64,000 nucleotides of DNA from an uncultured Lachnospiraceae bacterium (GCA_947630805.1 CANRIV010000005.1:56412-120411), one strand, 5' to 3'. Numbered from the stretch's first letter, positions 29,046-38,477 are shown. Notes: generated by a model from the letters alone, not told the origin. A program made the numbers and translations.

Positions 29046-29405
29046 CTAATCGATTGTTCTTACACCTTCCACATATATATTAACCTTTTTTACAACCATC
29101 CCTGTAAATTCTTCCACTTTGTACTTTACACTCGAGATGATATTATCTGCTATTGTAGCAATGTTTACACCGTAAGATACTATAATGTGAAAGTCAATCG
29201 AAATTTCATTGTTTTCATCAATCGTCACATTAATCCCCTTTGTAGAGCTGTCTTTCTTCAACAATCTTACAAGTCCGTCCTTGACGCTTACCATGGCCAT
29301 TCCTACAATGCCAAAACACTCATAAGCTGTTTCACCTGCATACTTTGCAATAACTTCGGGGCTGATTAAAATCTGACCCATACTGGTATTCATCTTCCCT
29401 TTCAT
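29046..29405 (-). CDS. Asp23/Gls24 family protein, YloU type
   Basis: 119-residue cytoplasmic protein of the Asp23/Gls24 envelope-stress family: GQILISPEVIAKYAGETAYECFGIVGM and the C-terminal EFTGMVVKKVNIYVEGV are typical. Usually encoded just before the DAK2 kinase, as here; its role is not well defined. GGAGGAG precedes the ATG. Confidence 0.9.
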   Translation of the reverse strand: MKGKMNTSMGQILISPEVIAKYAGETAYECFGIVGMAMVSVKDGLVRLLKKDSSTKGINVTIDENNEISIDFHIIVSYGVNIATIADNIISSVKYKVEEFTGMVVKKVNIYVEGVRTID

Positions 29406-29490
29406 ATATGCTCCTCCTGTTTTGAGTTTATTTACATAATAGTTTACACAGTTATAGATATTATACTCTTTTTACCAGAAAAACACAAGA

Positions 29491-29520
29491 AAAAAGGCGT
29501 CGCCCTGGGCGACGTCTTTT
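29491..29520 (-). terminator. Terminator of rpmB
   Basis: GC-rich stem CGTCGCC / GGCGACG with loop CTG and T runs on both sides, so it could act in either direction. Confidence 0.85.
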
Positions 29521-29537
29521 TATCTAAAACATGTAAA

Positions 29538-29723
29538 CTATGCTCTTTCTACTTTTCCTGATTTTAAACAAGATGTGCAAACATACATTTTCTTTGCTCC
29601 GCCTCCGACTTTTACCTTAACGGATTTCACATTTGCTTTCCACATTTTATTGGAACGTCTGTGTGAATGACTCACTGCATTTCCAAAATGTGCACCCTTA
29701 CCGCAAATACTGCATTTAGCCAT
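29538..29723 (-). CDS. rpmB: Ribosomal protein L28, zinc-binding form
   Basis: 61-residue large-subunit protein: MAKCSICGKGAHFGNAVSHSHR at the start and CTSC near residue 49. The four Cys (4, 7, 49, 52) mark the zinc-containing (C+) paralogue, which in some species is exchanged for a Cys-free form under zinc shortage. The open frame extends upstream to 29813, but GGGAGG lies seven bases before the ATG at 29723. Confidence 0.96.
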   Translation of the reverse strand: MAKCSICGKGAHFGNAVSHSHRRSNKMWKANVKSVKVKVGGGAKKMYVCTSCLKSGKVERA

Positions 29724-29780
29724 AATAGCACCTCCCTTGTATAAATTCGTCAAACTTTCCGATAGCCTGACACAAAGGTC

Positions 29781-29809
29781 ATAATAACAGAATTGGAAAT
29801 AAATTGCAA
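29781..29809 (-). promoter_or_regulatory. Promoter of rpmB
   Basis: TTGCAA (29804-29809), 17-base spacer, TATTAT (29781-29786) on the minus strand. Confidence 0.55.
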
Positions 29810-29842
29810 GCACTTTCTAAAAATTCACCCTGTTAAAAGATT

Positions 29843-32287
29843 CTAATCTCTACACAACACTTCTTTGGCGATATCCGCACTCATTTTTGCATCTTTGGCA
29901 TAATAATCTGCTCCAATCTTCATTGCATAATCCGGCGTAAGTACAGCGCCTCCTACCATAATCTTACAATCCACCTGATGTTCTCTCAACAATCTGATGG
30001 TTTCTTCCATTGAGCCTAGCGTGGTGGTCATCAGTGCAGATAATCCTACCAGATGTACATCATTTTCAATGGCTGCTTCCACTACTTTCATGCAATCCAC
30101 ATCCCGACCCAAATCAATGACGTCAAATCCGTAATTTTCCAAAATTACTTTGACAATATTTTTTCCAATATCGTGTATATCTCCTTTGACTGTCGCAAGA
30201 ATAATTTTTCCTTTGGATTCCGAATGTGTCCCGCGATTGGCCAGAAAAGATTTAATCTCCTCAAAACATTCTTTCGCCACATCTGCTGCCAATATCAGCT
30301 GCGGAAGAAAAATAATTCCCTTCTCAAACTTATCGCCTATAATATCCAATGCCGGAATTAATATATTATTTATTATTTCCAGCGCATCTTTTGTCTTTAA
30401 CAGTTCTCTTGTAATCCCTTTTCCATCTGCCTTCATTCCGGTTTCCATGGCATGAAGAATTTCATCAGCCTCCTGGGACCCCAGCGTTGACAGATTTTCT
30501 TCCTTCGCCATAGAAGAATGGTTATTTTTTTCGGTATTACTCAAAGAAGCCGGTGCCTGTACTATGGATTCCGGCACATTCCGGCTTGAATAGTCAATAA
30601 ATTCCATAGCATTTTTATCAATATCTGCCAACACCTTGTAAGTCTTTATCGCCCATACCATAGACGGAATATTTGGATTGATAATCGGCAGATCCAATCC
30701 ACTGTGCAGCGCCATCGTCAGAAAAGAACGGTTTACAATTTCACGGTTTGGAAGCCCAAAGGAGATATTGGATACACCGAGTACGGTTTTCAGACCAAGC
30801 TTTTGCTTCACAGTCTGCAATGCTTTCAGGGTTTCTACTGCAGCTTTTTGTTCGGCAGAAACGGTAAGCGTCAGGCAGTCAATAATAATGTCCTGTTTCG
30901 GGATTCCATAATCCATCGCTCTTTTCATTATTTTTTCTGCAATTTTTACTCTTCCTTCTGCCGTGTCAGGAATACCGTTTTCATCCAGAGTAAGTCCAAT
31001 GACTGCCGCTCCATATTTTGCTACAACCGGAAGGATTGCATCCAATACTTTATCTTCACCATTTACGGAATTGACAATAGGTTTCCCATTGTACACTCTC
31101 AGCGCCGCTTCCAGTACCTCCGGTTTCGTAGAGTCAATTTGTAATGGAACGTCCACAACCGCCTGTAGTGCTTTGATGGTCCTTACCATCATTTCTTTTT
31201 CGTCTATTTCCGGAGAGCCGACATTGACATCCAATATCTCTGCTCCTGCTTCTACCTGTTCAATGGCCTGAGATAAAATATAATCCATATCGTTTTCTTT
31301 CAAGGCCTGCTTAAAACGCTTCTTACCGGTTGGATTAATTCTCTCGCCGACAATTCGCGGCTGATTCATCACTACAGTTTTTAATGGGGAACAGACTGCC
31401 GTTTCTCTTTTCTCACTCAGACGCGTCTTTTTATGCTCTTTCCCTTTTAACATCTTCTTTAGTTCTGATATATATTCCGGGGTTGTCCCACAACAGCCTC
31501 CCATTATTTTCACACCAAGCGGAAGCATTTCACGGTAGGTTTTGGCAAAATCTTTCGCGGAAACATCATAAGTATTTGTAACCGGATCCGGCAGTCCTGC
31601 ATTTGCCTTTACTACAATCGGAAGATTGGTCCATTTCGATATTTCTTCCACGATTGGCAGCAATTCCTCTGGTCCCAGAGAGCAGTTCACGCCCAGCGCA
31701 TCGACTCCAAGTCCCTGCATCGTCAGACACATTGCGGATACAGAAACTCCTGTAAAAGTACGCCTGTTTTCCTCAAAAGTCATTGTGGCAATTACCGGAA
31801 GATTACTACATTCTTTTGCTGCAAGAACAGCCGCCTTGGTCTCCATCAAATCTGTCATGGTTTCTATAACAATAATATCTGCATCTTTTCCGGCTTCAAT
31901 CTCTTCCCGGAAAATATCATAAGCTTCCTCAAAAGAAAGACTTCCTGTAGGCTCCAAAAGCTGTCCAATAGGTCCGAGATCTAATGCGACAAATGTGTTT
32001 GTTCCCCCGGAAGCTTTTCTGGCATTTTGAATGGCTGCACCAATCAGTTCCTGTACGGAATATCCTGTATGTTCCATTTTATATCTGTTTGCCCCAAAGG
32101 TATTGGCATAAATAATTTCTGCTCCGGCCTGTATATATTTTTGATGAATATCGATAATCCATTCCGGCTTTTCTATATTTAAAGTTTCCGGAACAGTCCC
32201 AAGCTTCATTCCTTTGCTCTGGAGCATTGTTCCCATGGCACCATCCAACAGAATATAATCATTTTTTAAAATATTATTCTCTGTCAC
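29843..32287 (-). CDS. metH: Cobalamin-dependent methionine synthase, lacking the activation domain
   Basis: Methyl transfer from methyl-tetrahydrofolate to homocysteine through cobalamin. The 814-residue protein has the homocysteine-binding domain (1-290; zinc Cys in GVNCSLGPEELL and MGGCCGTTPEYI), the pterin-binding domain (~310-590; RIVGERINPTGKKRF), a cap, and the cobalamin domain (~690-814; GDIHDIGKNIV, with the DxHxxG cobalt ligand His). The reactivation domain at the C-terminus of the E. coli enzyme (1227 residues) is absent; a separate gene just upstream supplies it. The start is a GTG after AAGAAGG and overlaps that gene by 14 bases. Confidence 0.94.
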   Translation of the reverse strand: MTENNILKNDYILLDGAMGTMLQSKGMKLGTVPETLNIEKPEWIIDIHQKYIQAGAEIIYANTFGANRYKMEHTGYSVQELIGAAIQNARKASGGTNTFVALDLGPIGQLLEPTGSLSFEEAYDIFREEIEAGKDADIIVIETMTDLMETKAAVLAAKECSNLPVIATMTFEENRRTFTGVSVSAMCLTMQGLGVDALGVNCSLGPEELLPIVEEISKWTNLPIVVKANAGLPDPVTNTYDVSAKDFAKTYREMLPLGVKIMGGCCGTTPEYISELKKMLKGKEHKKTRLSEKRETAVCSPLKTVVMNQPRIVGERINPTGKKRFKQALKENDMDYILSQAIEQVEAGAEILDVNVGSPEIDEKEMMVRTIKALQAVVDVPLQIDSTKPEVLEAALRVYNGKPIVNSVNGEDKVLDAILPVVAKYGAAVIGLTLDENGIPDTAEGRVKIAEKIMKRAMDYGIPKQDIIIDCLTLTVSAEQKAAVETLKALQTVKQKLGLKTVLGVSNISFGLPNREIVNRSFLTMALHSGLDLPIINPNIPSMVWAIKTYKVLADIDKNAMEFIDYSSRNVPESIVQAPASLSNTEKNNHSSMAKEENLSTLGSQEADEILHAMETGMKADGKGITRELLKTKDALEIINNILIPALDIIGDKFEKGIIFLPQLILAADVAKECFEEIKSFLANRGTHSESKGKIILATVKGDIHDIGKNIVKVILENYGFDVIDLGRDVDCMKVVEAAIENDVHLVGLSALMTTTLGSMEETIRLLREHQVDCKIMVGGAVLTPDYAMKIGADYYAKDAKMSADIAKEVLCRD

Positions 32288-32957
32288 AATTTCTACCTTC
32301 TTTCCTGAATTGACATTTATCTTTTAAATTACACATTTCACAGTCTTTCCTGCCTGATGTCGTCAAATGGTGCCCCAGACCTATAACACAGGTAACCGAT
32401 TTGGAAGGCGTCAGCATCATACTGCTATTGACGCAGACTCCGACTCTCTTTTGTGCATCCAACACCTCTAAAAACTGTTTTTGCCCACTTAAAGGAAAAT
32501 CTCCATATCCCAGTCCGAATCTTGTCGTATGCTCGTAATCCGGAAAATCTTTCAGAATAATTTCCTCTGCCTTATCACACACCTGTTCAATGACCGCAGA
32601 AGCAATACTGTCTGTAATCATTGCCTCTGCCATACCGGTAATCTGTTTTCTTCGAATCAGCAGGTCAACTCCGGCAGATAAGGTGGCGCACAGGAAGATA
32701 ATCTTGTCGCAATTTTGCAGATGACGGGCAATAGCCTGTCCTTTCAGCGAAAAAGCACAGTTTTGTACTTGTCCGTTATATAAATCAAACACCCGATAGA
32801 CAATTTTTCCCTGCATTGTCTCCTGCAACTGCTTTGCACACAACAAAAGAAGCTCTTTTGTTTTTTCATCCGGCATATGCTTGCCATATCCCAGATATCG
32901 GAGAGCTTCCTCAAAATCCACTTCTTCAATTACAATATTTTTTACTCCGCTATCCAA
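32274..32957 (-). CDS. Stand-alone methionine synthase activation-domain protein
   Basis: 227-residue protein matching the MetH activation domain, which binds SAM for reductive remethylation of cobalamin. The landmark is RFGLGYGDFPLSGQKQFLEVLDAQKRVGV followed by SMMLTPSKSVTCVIGLG. The C-terminus has four closely spaced Cys (CEMCNLKDKC with a further C), an unusual addition that could bind a metal or Fe-S cluster (inference). The start appears to be TTG at 32957. It lies between metF and the truncated metH, overlapping the latter, so the split enzyme is made from one transcript. Confidence 0.9.
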   Translation of the reverse strand: MDSGVKNIVIEEVDFEEALRYLGYGKHMPDEKTKELLLLCAKQLQETMQGKIVYRVFDLYNGQVQNCAFSLKGQAIARHLQNCDKIIFLCATLSAGVDLLIRRKQITGMAEAMITDSIASAVIEQVCDKAEEIILKDFPDYEHTTRFGLGYGDFPLSGQKQFLEVLDAQKRVGVCVNSSMMLTPSKSVTCVIGLGHHLTTSGRKDCEMCNLKDKCQFRKEGRNCDRE

Positions 32958-32981
32958 TATTTTCTCTTTTCTGTATATACT

Positions 32982-33851
32982 TTAAGATTCCATAACACTT
33001 GCGACACTATCTGAGATTCTTTTGGCCACATAAGGGTCGTTCATCGTATAGATATGTACCCCGTCTACACCATTTGCTACCAAATCAATAATTTGATCCA
33101 CCGCATAAGATATTCCTGCATCGCGCATTGCCTCCGGATTGTCTCCAAATCTCTGCAGAACTTTTGACAATTTTGACGGTATGCTTGCACCACACATAGA
33201 AACCATGCGCTCAATCTGTTTTTTATTTGTGACCGGCATAATCCCCGCCTCTACCGGAACATTAATTCCTGCGATTTTGACTTTTTCGATAAAATCATAA
33301 AATACCTGATTATCAAAAAATAACTGGGATATCAGATGATCTGCTCCGGCATCCACTTTTTTCTTTAAATTTTTTATATCCTCCAGCATATTTTCCGCTT
33401 CCTGATGCGTTTCCGGATAACAGGCTCCGGATACGTGAAACCCCATGTTTTTTGACAGAATATATTCTGTCAAATCGGAGGCATATTTAAAATCTTTTTT
33501 CGTTGCATAATCCGGATTAATATCGCCCCTTAATGCCAGTATATTATCCACATGATTTTCCTTTAAACGCTCCAGAAATCTATCAACACTGTCCTTTGTA
33601 TTGTAAAGACAGGACAAATGGGCAATCGTCTCTATTCCATACTGATTTTTAATTCTGGAACACAAATCTATTGTCGTCGCATTTGCGACGCCCACGCCGC
33701 CGGCCCCATATGTCACACTGATAAAATCCGGGCGAAGGTCTTTTAATTCTTCTAATGTCTTATATATCGTATCTACGTTGCTCTCTTTTTTAGGGGGAAA
33801 CACCTCAAAAGAAAACACTGTTTTCTGTCGGAATAAATCTGAAATATTCAT
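32982..33851 (-). CDS. metF: 5,10-methylenetetrahydrofolate reductase
   Basis: Makes methyl-tetrahydrofolate for methionine synthase. The 289-residue protein shows FSFEVFPPKKES near residue 11, FISVTYGAGG near 50, LALRGD and QLFFDNQVFYDF, typical of the FAD-dependent TIM-barrel family. The ATG at 33851 follows AGGAGAG; an upstream ATG at 33890 lacks that. First of metF - activation protein - metH, so the whole remethylation step is in one operon. Confidence 0.95.
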   Translation of the reverse strand: MNISDLFRQKTVFSFEVFPPKKESNVDTIYKTLEELKDLRPDFISVTYGAGGVGVANATTIDLCSRIKNQYGIETIAHLSCLYNTKDSVDRFLERLKENHVDNILALRGDINPDYATKKDFKYASDLTEYILSKNMGFHVSGACYPETHQEAENMLEDIKNLKKKVDAGADHLISQLFFDNQVFYDFIEKVKIAGINVPVEAGIMPVTNKKQIERMVSMCGASIPSKLSKVLQRFGDNPEAMRDAGISYAVDQIIDLVANGVDGVHIYTMNDPYVAKRISDSVASVMES

Positions 33852-33871
33852 TTTTCTCTCCTGTCTGTTTT

Positions 33872-34018
33872 TTATTTGGGTTTGCAGCAAAATAAATTAA
33901 ACCCTGCAATCAGGCTCACGATAATAATACACACTTCAAAAAACGTGCTCTCTATCAAAAGAGACAGTGTCATACCGACTGCCAGCCAGAATAATGCAAA
34001 CCCACATAATCTATTCAT
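33872..34018 (-). CDS. Predicted 48-residue two-helix membrane peptide
   Basis: Short open frame between ytfJ and metF: MNRLCGFALFWLAVGMTLSL, then IESTFFEVCIIIVSLIAGFNLFCCKPK to a TAA at 33872. Two hydrophobic stretches (about 5-22 and 26-43) and a basic tail suggest an integral membrane peptide. GAGATGA lies before the ATG at 34018 and the spacing to both neighbours fits an operon. No family recognised; coding status depends on conservation in relatives. Confidence 0.6.
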   Translation of the reverse strand: MNRLCGFALFWLAVGMTLSLLIESTFFEVCIIIVSLIAGFNLFCCKPK

Positions 34019-34078
34019 AGGTCATCTCGTTTAAGATTTATTAATTAATATATGCAGGTTAATCTCTCCATAATACAA

Positions 34079-34441
34079 TTATTTTACAGGTGCATCCTCT
34101 GCGTCATCAAACTCGTCATCATTGCGGTTTGTAAACTTATTTACAATATCCGGCACCATATCAATAATTCTGGAAAATCCGTCCTGGTCCTTAATGCTTA
34201 TCAGCTTGGACGAGCCATTCTTGATTACCAGTACTGCGCTTGGCGTAATCTTTCCTCCAACTCCGCCTGTACCGTTATCTCCTTTGGAGAATGTTCCGAT
34301 TCCCATACCGAAAGATACATCCGCCATTGGAAGTATAATCGTCTCACCGACTACAACCGGCTCTCCCACTACGGATTTTGTTGTAATAAACTGTTCCATT
34401 GCTTTTAATAAATCATCTGTTGCTTTTTTATTGTCTGCCAT
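34079..34441 (-). CDS. ytfJ: GerW/YtfJ family sporulation protein
   Basis: 120-residue protein of the GerW family: LLKAMEQFITTKSVVGEPVVVGETIILPMADVSFGMGIG and a Gly-rich segment (NGTGGVGGKITPSAVLVI). In B. subtilis the homologue is made during sporulation and affects germination. It follows the DUF2953 gene by 11 bases; the pair matches B. subtilis ytfI-ytfJ. AGGAGGAG precedes the ATG. Confidence 0.9.
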   Translation of the reverse strand: MADNKKATDDLLKAMEQFITTKSVVGEPVVVGETIILPMADVSFGMGIGTFSKGDNGTGGVGGKITPSAVLVIKNGSSKLISIKDQDGFSRIIDMVPDIVNKFTNRNDDEFDDAEDAPVK

Positions 34442-34452
34442 ATTAACTCCTC

Positions 34453-35409
34453 CTAATGAACTTTATCAATGAAATCTCGAATTTCTTTTTTTAAATATAG
34501 CCTTAAAACGTGAATAAGCACCACGCCAATCATAAAGCGGCCTTTCATCCTGATATTTCCTTCAAATATTTTATTCTCAAAATCCGGCAGGATCTGTATT
34601 TTCTTCGGGTTGATTCCAAATGCAGCATATGCCATGGCAAGATATCCCAGGGTCTTTCCTGTAACATCCGGATACGCAAACCCTAATCGGATATTTGCCC
34701 TTATATTTCGTGGTTTTACATGACGAATCAGGCGGAACAAAATATCCTTTCCATATCCATATGCCTCTTTCGTCGCTTCGTCCAGAATTATTTTTTTAAT
34801 CTCTCCGGTTTTATGATAGGAATCTTTTACATTTTCCAATATACGCTTGATTACAGATATTATTTTATTCCAAAAAGCTTTTATCCGGTTAAATATTTTT
34901 TGTAATCCGGTCTGCCATTTCTTCTTTGGTATACTTTTATCCGGCTCTATCCTTTTTGTATTTATATTTTCTGCTGCTTCCGGATTTATATTCTTCGGAG
35001 TATCTGAAATAATATTTTTTGCCGTCTCTGTCTTTACACCTTCGGTATCTTTTGCGGCAGCTCTTTTTTCTTTTTTTGTCTGATGCTCTTTTCCTTTTTT
35101 CTCTGTTCTGCGTTCAGGTCGGTGGGAAACTTTCTTCCTGTCTCTGTCTTTTTTTTCTTTGAAAGACAGCGGAATTGGAATCCCCAAAACTCTGAGTGAG
35201 TATTTCTGTTGCCTGTTTTCATAGGAAAAAGAAAAATAAATGATATGGAACAGCCAGTGGGCAGTAATTTTTATTTTCGCTGATTTCTGTTCAAACTCTC
35301 CCCTTCCTTTATATCTGACAGGAACAATCAGTAATAGCAAGGCAATTCCAAGAACAACCAGAAGTATCATTCCAATTATTTTTAAAATCAATAAAAGTAT
35401 ATGTACCAT
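34453..35409 (-). CDS. DUF2953 membrane protein, YtfI-like
   Basis: 318-residue protein: one strong N-terminal membrane segment (about 5-26), a soluble stretch with RYKGRGEFEQKSAKIKITAHWLFHIIYFSF, a long charged low-complexity linker (about 85-165, Lys/Glu/Thr), and a C-terminal domain with RANIRLGFAYPDVTGKTLGYLAMAYAAFG. This fits DUF2953 (YtfI), found next to YtfJ in spore formers; role unknown but probably sporulation. Ribosome site weak; only three bases separate it from the preceding gene. Confidence 0.82.
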   Translation of the reverse strand: MVHILLLILKIIGMILLVVLGIALLLLIVPVRYKGRGEFEQKSAKIKITAHWLFHIIYFSFSYENRQQKYSLRVLGIPIPLSFKEKKDRDRKKVSHRPERRTEKKGKEHQTKKEKRAAAKDTEGVKTETAKNIISDTPKNINPEAAENINTKRIEPDKSIPKKKWQTGLQKIFNRIKAFWNKIISVIKRILENVKDSYHKTGEIKKIILDEATKEAYGYGKDILFRLIRHVKPRNIRANIRLGFAYPDVTGKTLGYLAMAYAAFGINPKKIQILPDFENKIFEGNIRMKGRFMIGVVLIHVLRLYLKKEIRDFIDKVH

Positions 35410-35412
35410 AGG

Positions 35413-35751
35413 CTACGATTCCCCAACTCTGATTTTTGACATTTTGTCCGTAATATATTTTTTTACATTGACATTTCCTGTCTCATAGAGACAATCCATA
35501 ATAATCAGCTGCATCATATCCATTGCCTCTTCCATACCTTCGGCAATGCCGACCACAATCATATCAGAATCACGATACCACTTCTGAAGCAGTACAACAG
35601 AAGGATAAATCTCCAATGTATCATAATCATTGCGTGGCAATGTAAGTACATACTTATTCCCTTGTGGTTTTCCTTTTTTTATTTTCCGTACAACCTGCCT
35701 TTTTTTATCCAGAAGGCTGTAACCCACATATAAGTCTTCGTACCATCGCAT
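35413..35751 (-). CDS. Conserved protein of unknown function (112 residues)
   Basis: Starts MRWYEDLYVGYSLLDKKRQVVRKIKKGKPQGNKYVLTL; the remainder (DSDMIVVGIAEGMEEAMDMMQLIIMDCLYETGNVNVKKYI) suggests a small alpha/beta cytoplasmic domain. No membrane segment or known motif seen. The frame also offers a TTG 12 bases upstream, too close to the ribosome site. In the lysA - ytfJ gene run, so it may be linked to sporulation (inference only). Confidence 0.7.
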   Translation of the reverse strand: MRWYEDLYVGYSLLDKKRQVVRKIKKGKPQGNKYVLTLPRNDYDTLEIYPSVVLLQKWYRDSDMIVVGIAEGMEEAMDMMQLIIMDCLYETGNVNVKKYITDKMSKIRVGES

Positions 35752-35813
35752 AACAATAACCAAGCCTTTCTATTTCAAAACAGCCAAGCCTTTTTTGCTT
35801 CTTATCGCCAGGA

Positions 35814-37202
35814 CTAGCTTTCCATCACAGAATTTAAAATCTCAATACATGCCTGTTTTTCAAACAAATCCGTACAGGTGGAAAGTGTATTATAAATAAA
35901 ATCCTGCAGTTCGCTGATATTATGAAAAAATACCGGTAGTTCTGACAGAACAGCGGACATCACAGCGCGTTGAAACCATCTGTCGTTTTCAGCAAATAGT
36001 TTTGCGTATTCTTCCCTCAGTCTTTCCATCTCCTGTTGCACAAAATTTTCATCTGCTACCGTATTATCTGTATGCTTTTCCAGTTCTGCAAATATACTGT
36101 CAGAATTCAATTTGGGCAATCGGTACAAAATACGATATTGTTCTTCCATTCCCAGCATATGAATCTCTTTTTGAAAATGTTCCCTGATGTGCTCTGTAAT
36201 ATCGCATGAGGATATCTGTGGATACAGTTCTTCCTGCAGTCCTTCTAAAGATACAAACATATTTTCTATTTCATCTGTTGTTTTGTGACTGAATTTTCCT
36301 GTAAACAGTAAATTGGTTTCCCTCATAATTTCTTCACAGACATCTACAGCATCACTCTCTTTTTTTTGACACTGCGTATACAATAACAGCAGCAAATCAT
36401 TCAATACTTCCTGCACCATCATGCAGTTGTTCATTTCACTGTCAATATAATCTGTAATATTCTCCAGATGTTCTCTGGCTTTTTCACACTGCTGCTTTGA
36501 GATAACACGATAATCTATTGCCTTGAGTTCTGAAAAATATTCACTCAGATAAGGATAGTGAAAGTTCATGGAATCCGTATCTTCCAGTGTAGAAACAGAA
36601 CGAATCATATAAAGGAAGTCCTTCAGGCTCTCTCTGGTACCTCCCTTGTAAATGCTAAGTCCATTAGAGAGTCGCTCATAAAATTTGCTTTTTGTCATTT
36701 TTACCGGCAGTTGTCCCACAACGTCCTTAATCTTGGAATTTATCATCATGGAATCATCCTGCTCTAAAATAAACTGCATTAATTTTCTGGTATAGGACAC
36801 ATCACTGTATTCTTTCGGAAAATCTGTTTCTTTAAACCGATATTCCATACGATTTATGATGTATTCATAAAGATTATAACGGTCCACGTAACAAGTAATG
36901 TCTTTAACTTTCTCCATCATCTCACAGCGGAGAGATTCCAGTTGCTGAATTTCTTCCTGTAAGCTATCGCTTTTTTGATTTACTACCTTGTCAATCACAG
37001 TATTTATCGTATCCATATATTGCAGGTAACCCGGCGGTACCATTCCATTCTCTTCAGAAACTGAAATATAACAGGTATAATAATTCATGGCAAGCCGAAT
37101 ATGGGAATATGTATTATTTATTTCCATAAATCTGGCATAATATTCCACTAAACTTTTTTCTATGTTTTTCTGATTCAGTAAATCTCTAACAATTTTACGC
37201 AT
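35814..37202 (-). CDS. Conserved protein of unknown function (462 residues), mostly helical
   Basis: No recognised family. The protein is predicted helical throughout, acidic, with many Met/Cys residues and no membrane segment or signal peptide. Landmarks are LAMNYYTCYISVSEENGMVPPGYLQYMDTINTVIDKV near the start, KMTKSKFYERLSNGLSIYKGGTRESLKDFLYMIRS in the middle, and a possible coiled coil near residues 370-400 (QQEMERLREEYAKLFAEND). It lies 18 bases after lysA and 62 before the next unknown gene, same strand. Confidence 0.7.
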   Translation of the reverse strand: MRKIVRDLLNQKNIEKSLVEYYARFMEINNTYSHIRLAMNYYTCYISVSEENGMVPPGYLQYMDTINTVIDKVVNQKSDSLQEEIQQLESLRCEMMEKVKDITCYVDRYNLYEYIINRMEYRFKETDFPKEYSDVSYTRKLMQFILEQDDSMMINSKIKDVVGQLPVKMTKSKFYERLSNGLSIYKGGTRESLKDFLYMIRSVSTLEDTDSMNFHYPYLSEYFSELKAIDYRVISKQQCEKAREHLENITDYIDSEMNNCMMVQEVLNDLLLLLYTQCQKKESDAVDVCEEIMRETNLLFTGKFSHKTTDEIENMFVSLEGLQEELYPQISSCDITEHIREHFQKEIHMLGMEEQYRILYRLPKLNSDSIFAELEKHTDNTVADENFVQQEMERLREEYAKLFAENDRWFQRAVMSAVLSELPVFFHNISELQDFIYNTLSTCTDLFEKQACIEILNSVMES

Positions 37203-37220
37203 CTGTTTCCCAATCTTATT

Positions 37221-38477
37221 TTATTTCATAATATCACAGAAATCAAAGGTGGCAAAATAATCCTTCGGGGTTTCTGCTCTTCTTATCAGTTCCACCGTCC
37301 CATCTTCTTTCAGCAAAAGTTCTGCTGAGCGAAGACGTCCATTATAATTATATCCCATGGAAAAGCCGTGCGCACCTGCGTCGTGAATATAAATAAAATC
37401 ACCCATGGCAATTTCCGGCAGATTTCTGTCAATCGCAAATTTATCATTATTTTCGCAAAGACTTCCTACAATATCATAGATATGGTCACACACAGCCTCT
37501 TCTTTTCCAAGTATTGTAATATGATGATAAGCGCCATACATTGCAGGTCGCATCAGGTTTGCCGCACATGCGTCCACACCAATATAATCTTTATATGTGT
37601 GCTTCTCATGTACAGCTTTTGTGATTAATGCCCCGTAAGGTCCCATCATAAAGCGCCCCATCTCTGTATAGATTGCTACATTATCCATACCTTCCGGCGT
37701 AAGGATTTCTTCATATACTTTTCTTACGCCTTCTCCAATCGCCATAATATCATTTGGAGTCTGCTCCGGCGTGTATGGAATTCCAACTCCTCCGGAGAGA
37801 TTAATAAAACGAATATCTGCTCCCGTCTCTTTTTTTAACTGCACCGCCAGTTCAAAAATAGTCTTTGCAAGCATTGGATAATACTCATTGGTCACTGTAT
37901 TGCTGGCTAAGAAAGCATGTATTCCAAATCTCTTTACCCCTTTCGCTTTTAAAATTCGAAAAGCCTCTGTTATCTGCTCCGGTGTCATTCCATATTTTGC
38001 CTCTCCCGGATTGTCCATAATGCCATTGCAGACTTCAAAAACTCCGCCCGGATTGTAACGGCAGCTTACAGTCTCCGGAATCCCACACTCTTCTTCCATC
38101 TGTTCAATCAAAGTAATATCATCTAAATTAATAATTCCACCTAAATTGTTACAGTATGCAAATTCTCCTTTGGGCGTCTCATTGGAGGAAAACATAATTT
38201 CATCTCCCCGAAAGCCCAGCTTGTCCGCAATCATAAGCTCCGTATAAGAAGAACAGTCCACACCACATCCCACTTCTTTCAGTTTTCTGATAATAAATGG
38301 GTTTGGAGTAGCCTTTACAGCAAAATATTCCCGGAATCCTTTATTCCACGAAAATGCTTCATTTACCTTTTTCGCATTATCCATAAATCCCTTCTCATCA
38401 TAAATATGAAATGGGGTGGGATACTTCTTTTCAATTTCTTTTACCTGGTCCAGCGTTATGAATGGTTTCTTGTTCAT
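37221..38477 (-). CDS. lysA: Diaminopimelate decarboxylase
   Basis: Last step of lysine synthesis: meso-diaminopimelate to lysine + CO2, PLP-dependent. The 418-residue protein has the PLP lysine in EYFAVKATPNP near residue 50, VDCSSYTELMIA, HAFLASNTV and the glycine loop FINLSGGVGIPYTPEQ, and the second-subunit motif GVDACAANLMRPAMYGAYHHI. It belongs to the fold III decarboxylases; the substrate assignment to DAP is from overall likeness. GGAGG precedes the ATG. 31 bases after malQ. Confidence 0.88.
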   Translation of the reverse strand: MNKKPFITLDQVKEIEKKYPTPFHIYDEKGFMDNAKKVNEAFSWNKGFREYFAVKATPNPFIIRKLKEVGCGVDCSSYTELMIADKLGFRGDEIMFSSNETPKGEFAYCNNLGGIINLDDITLIEQMEEECGIPETVSCRYNPGGVFEVCNGIMDNPGEAKYGMTPEQITEAFRILKAKGVKRFGIHAFLASNTVTNEYYPMLAKTIFELAVQLKKETGADIRFINLSGGVGIPYTPEQTPNDIMAIGEGVRKVYEEILTPEGMDNVAIYTEMGRFMMGPYGALITKAVHEKHTYKDYIGVDACAANLMRPAMYGAYHHITILGKEEAVCDHIYDIVGSLCENNDKFAIDRNLPEIAMGDFIYIHDAGAHGFSMGYNYNGRLRSAELLLKEDGTVELIRRAETPKDYFATFDFCDIMK

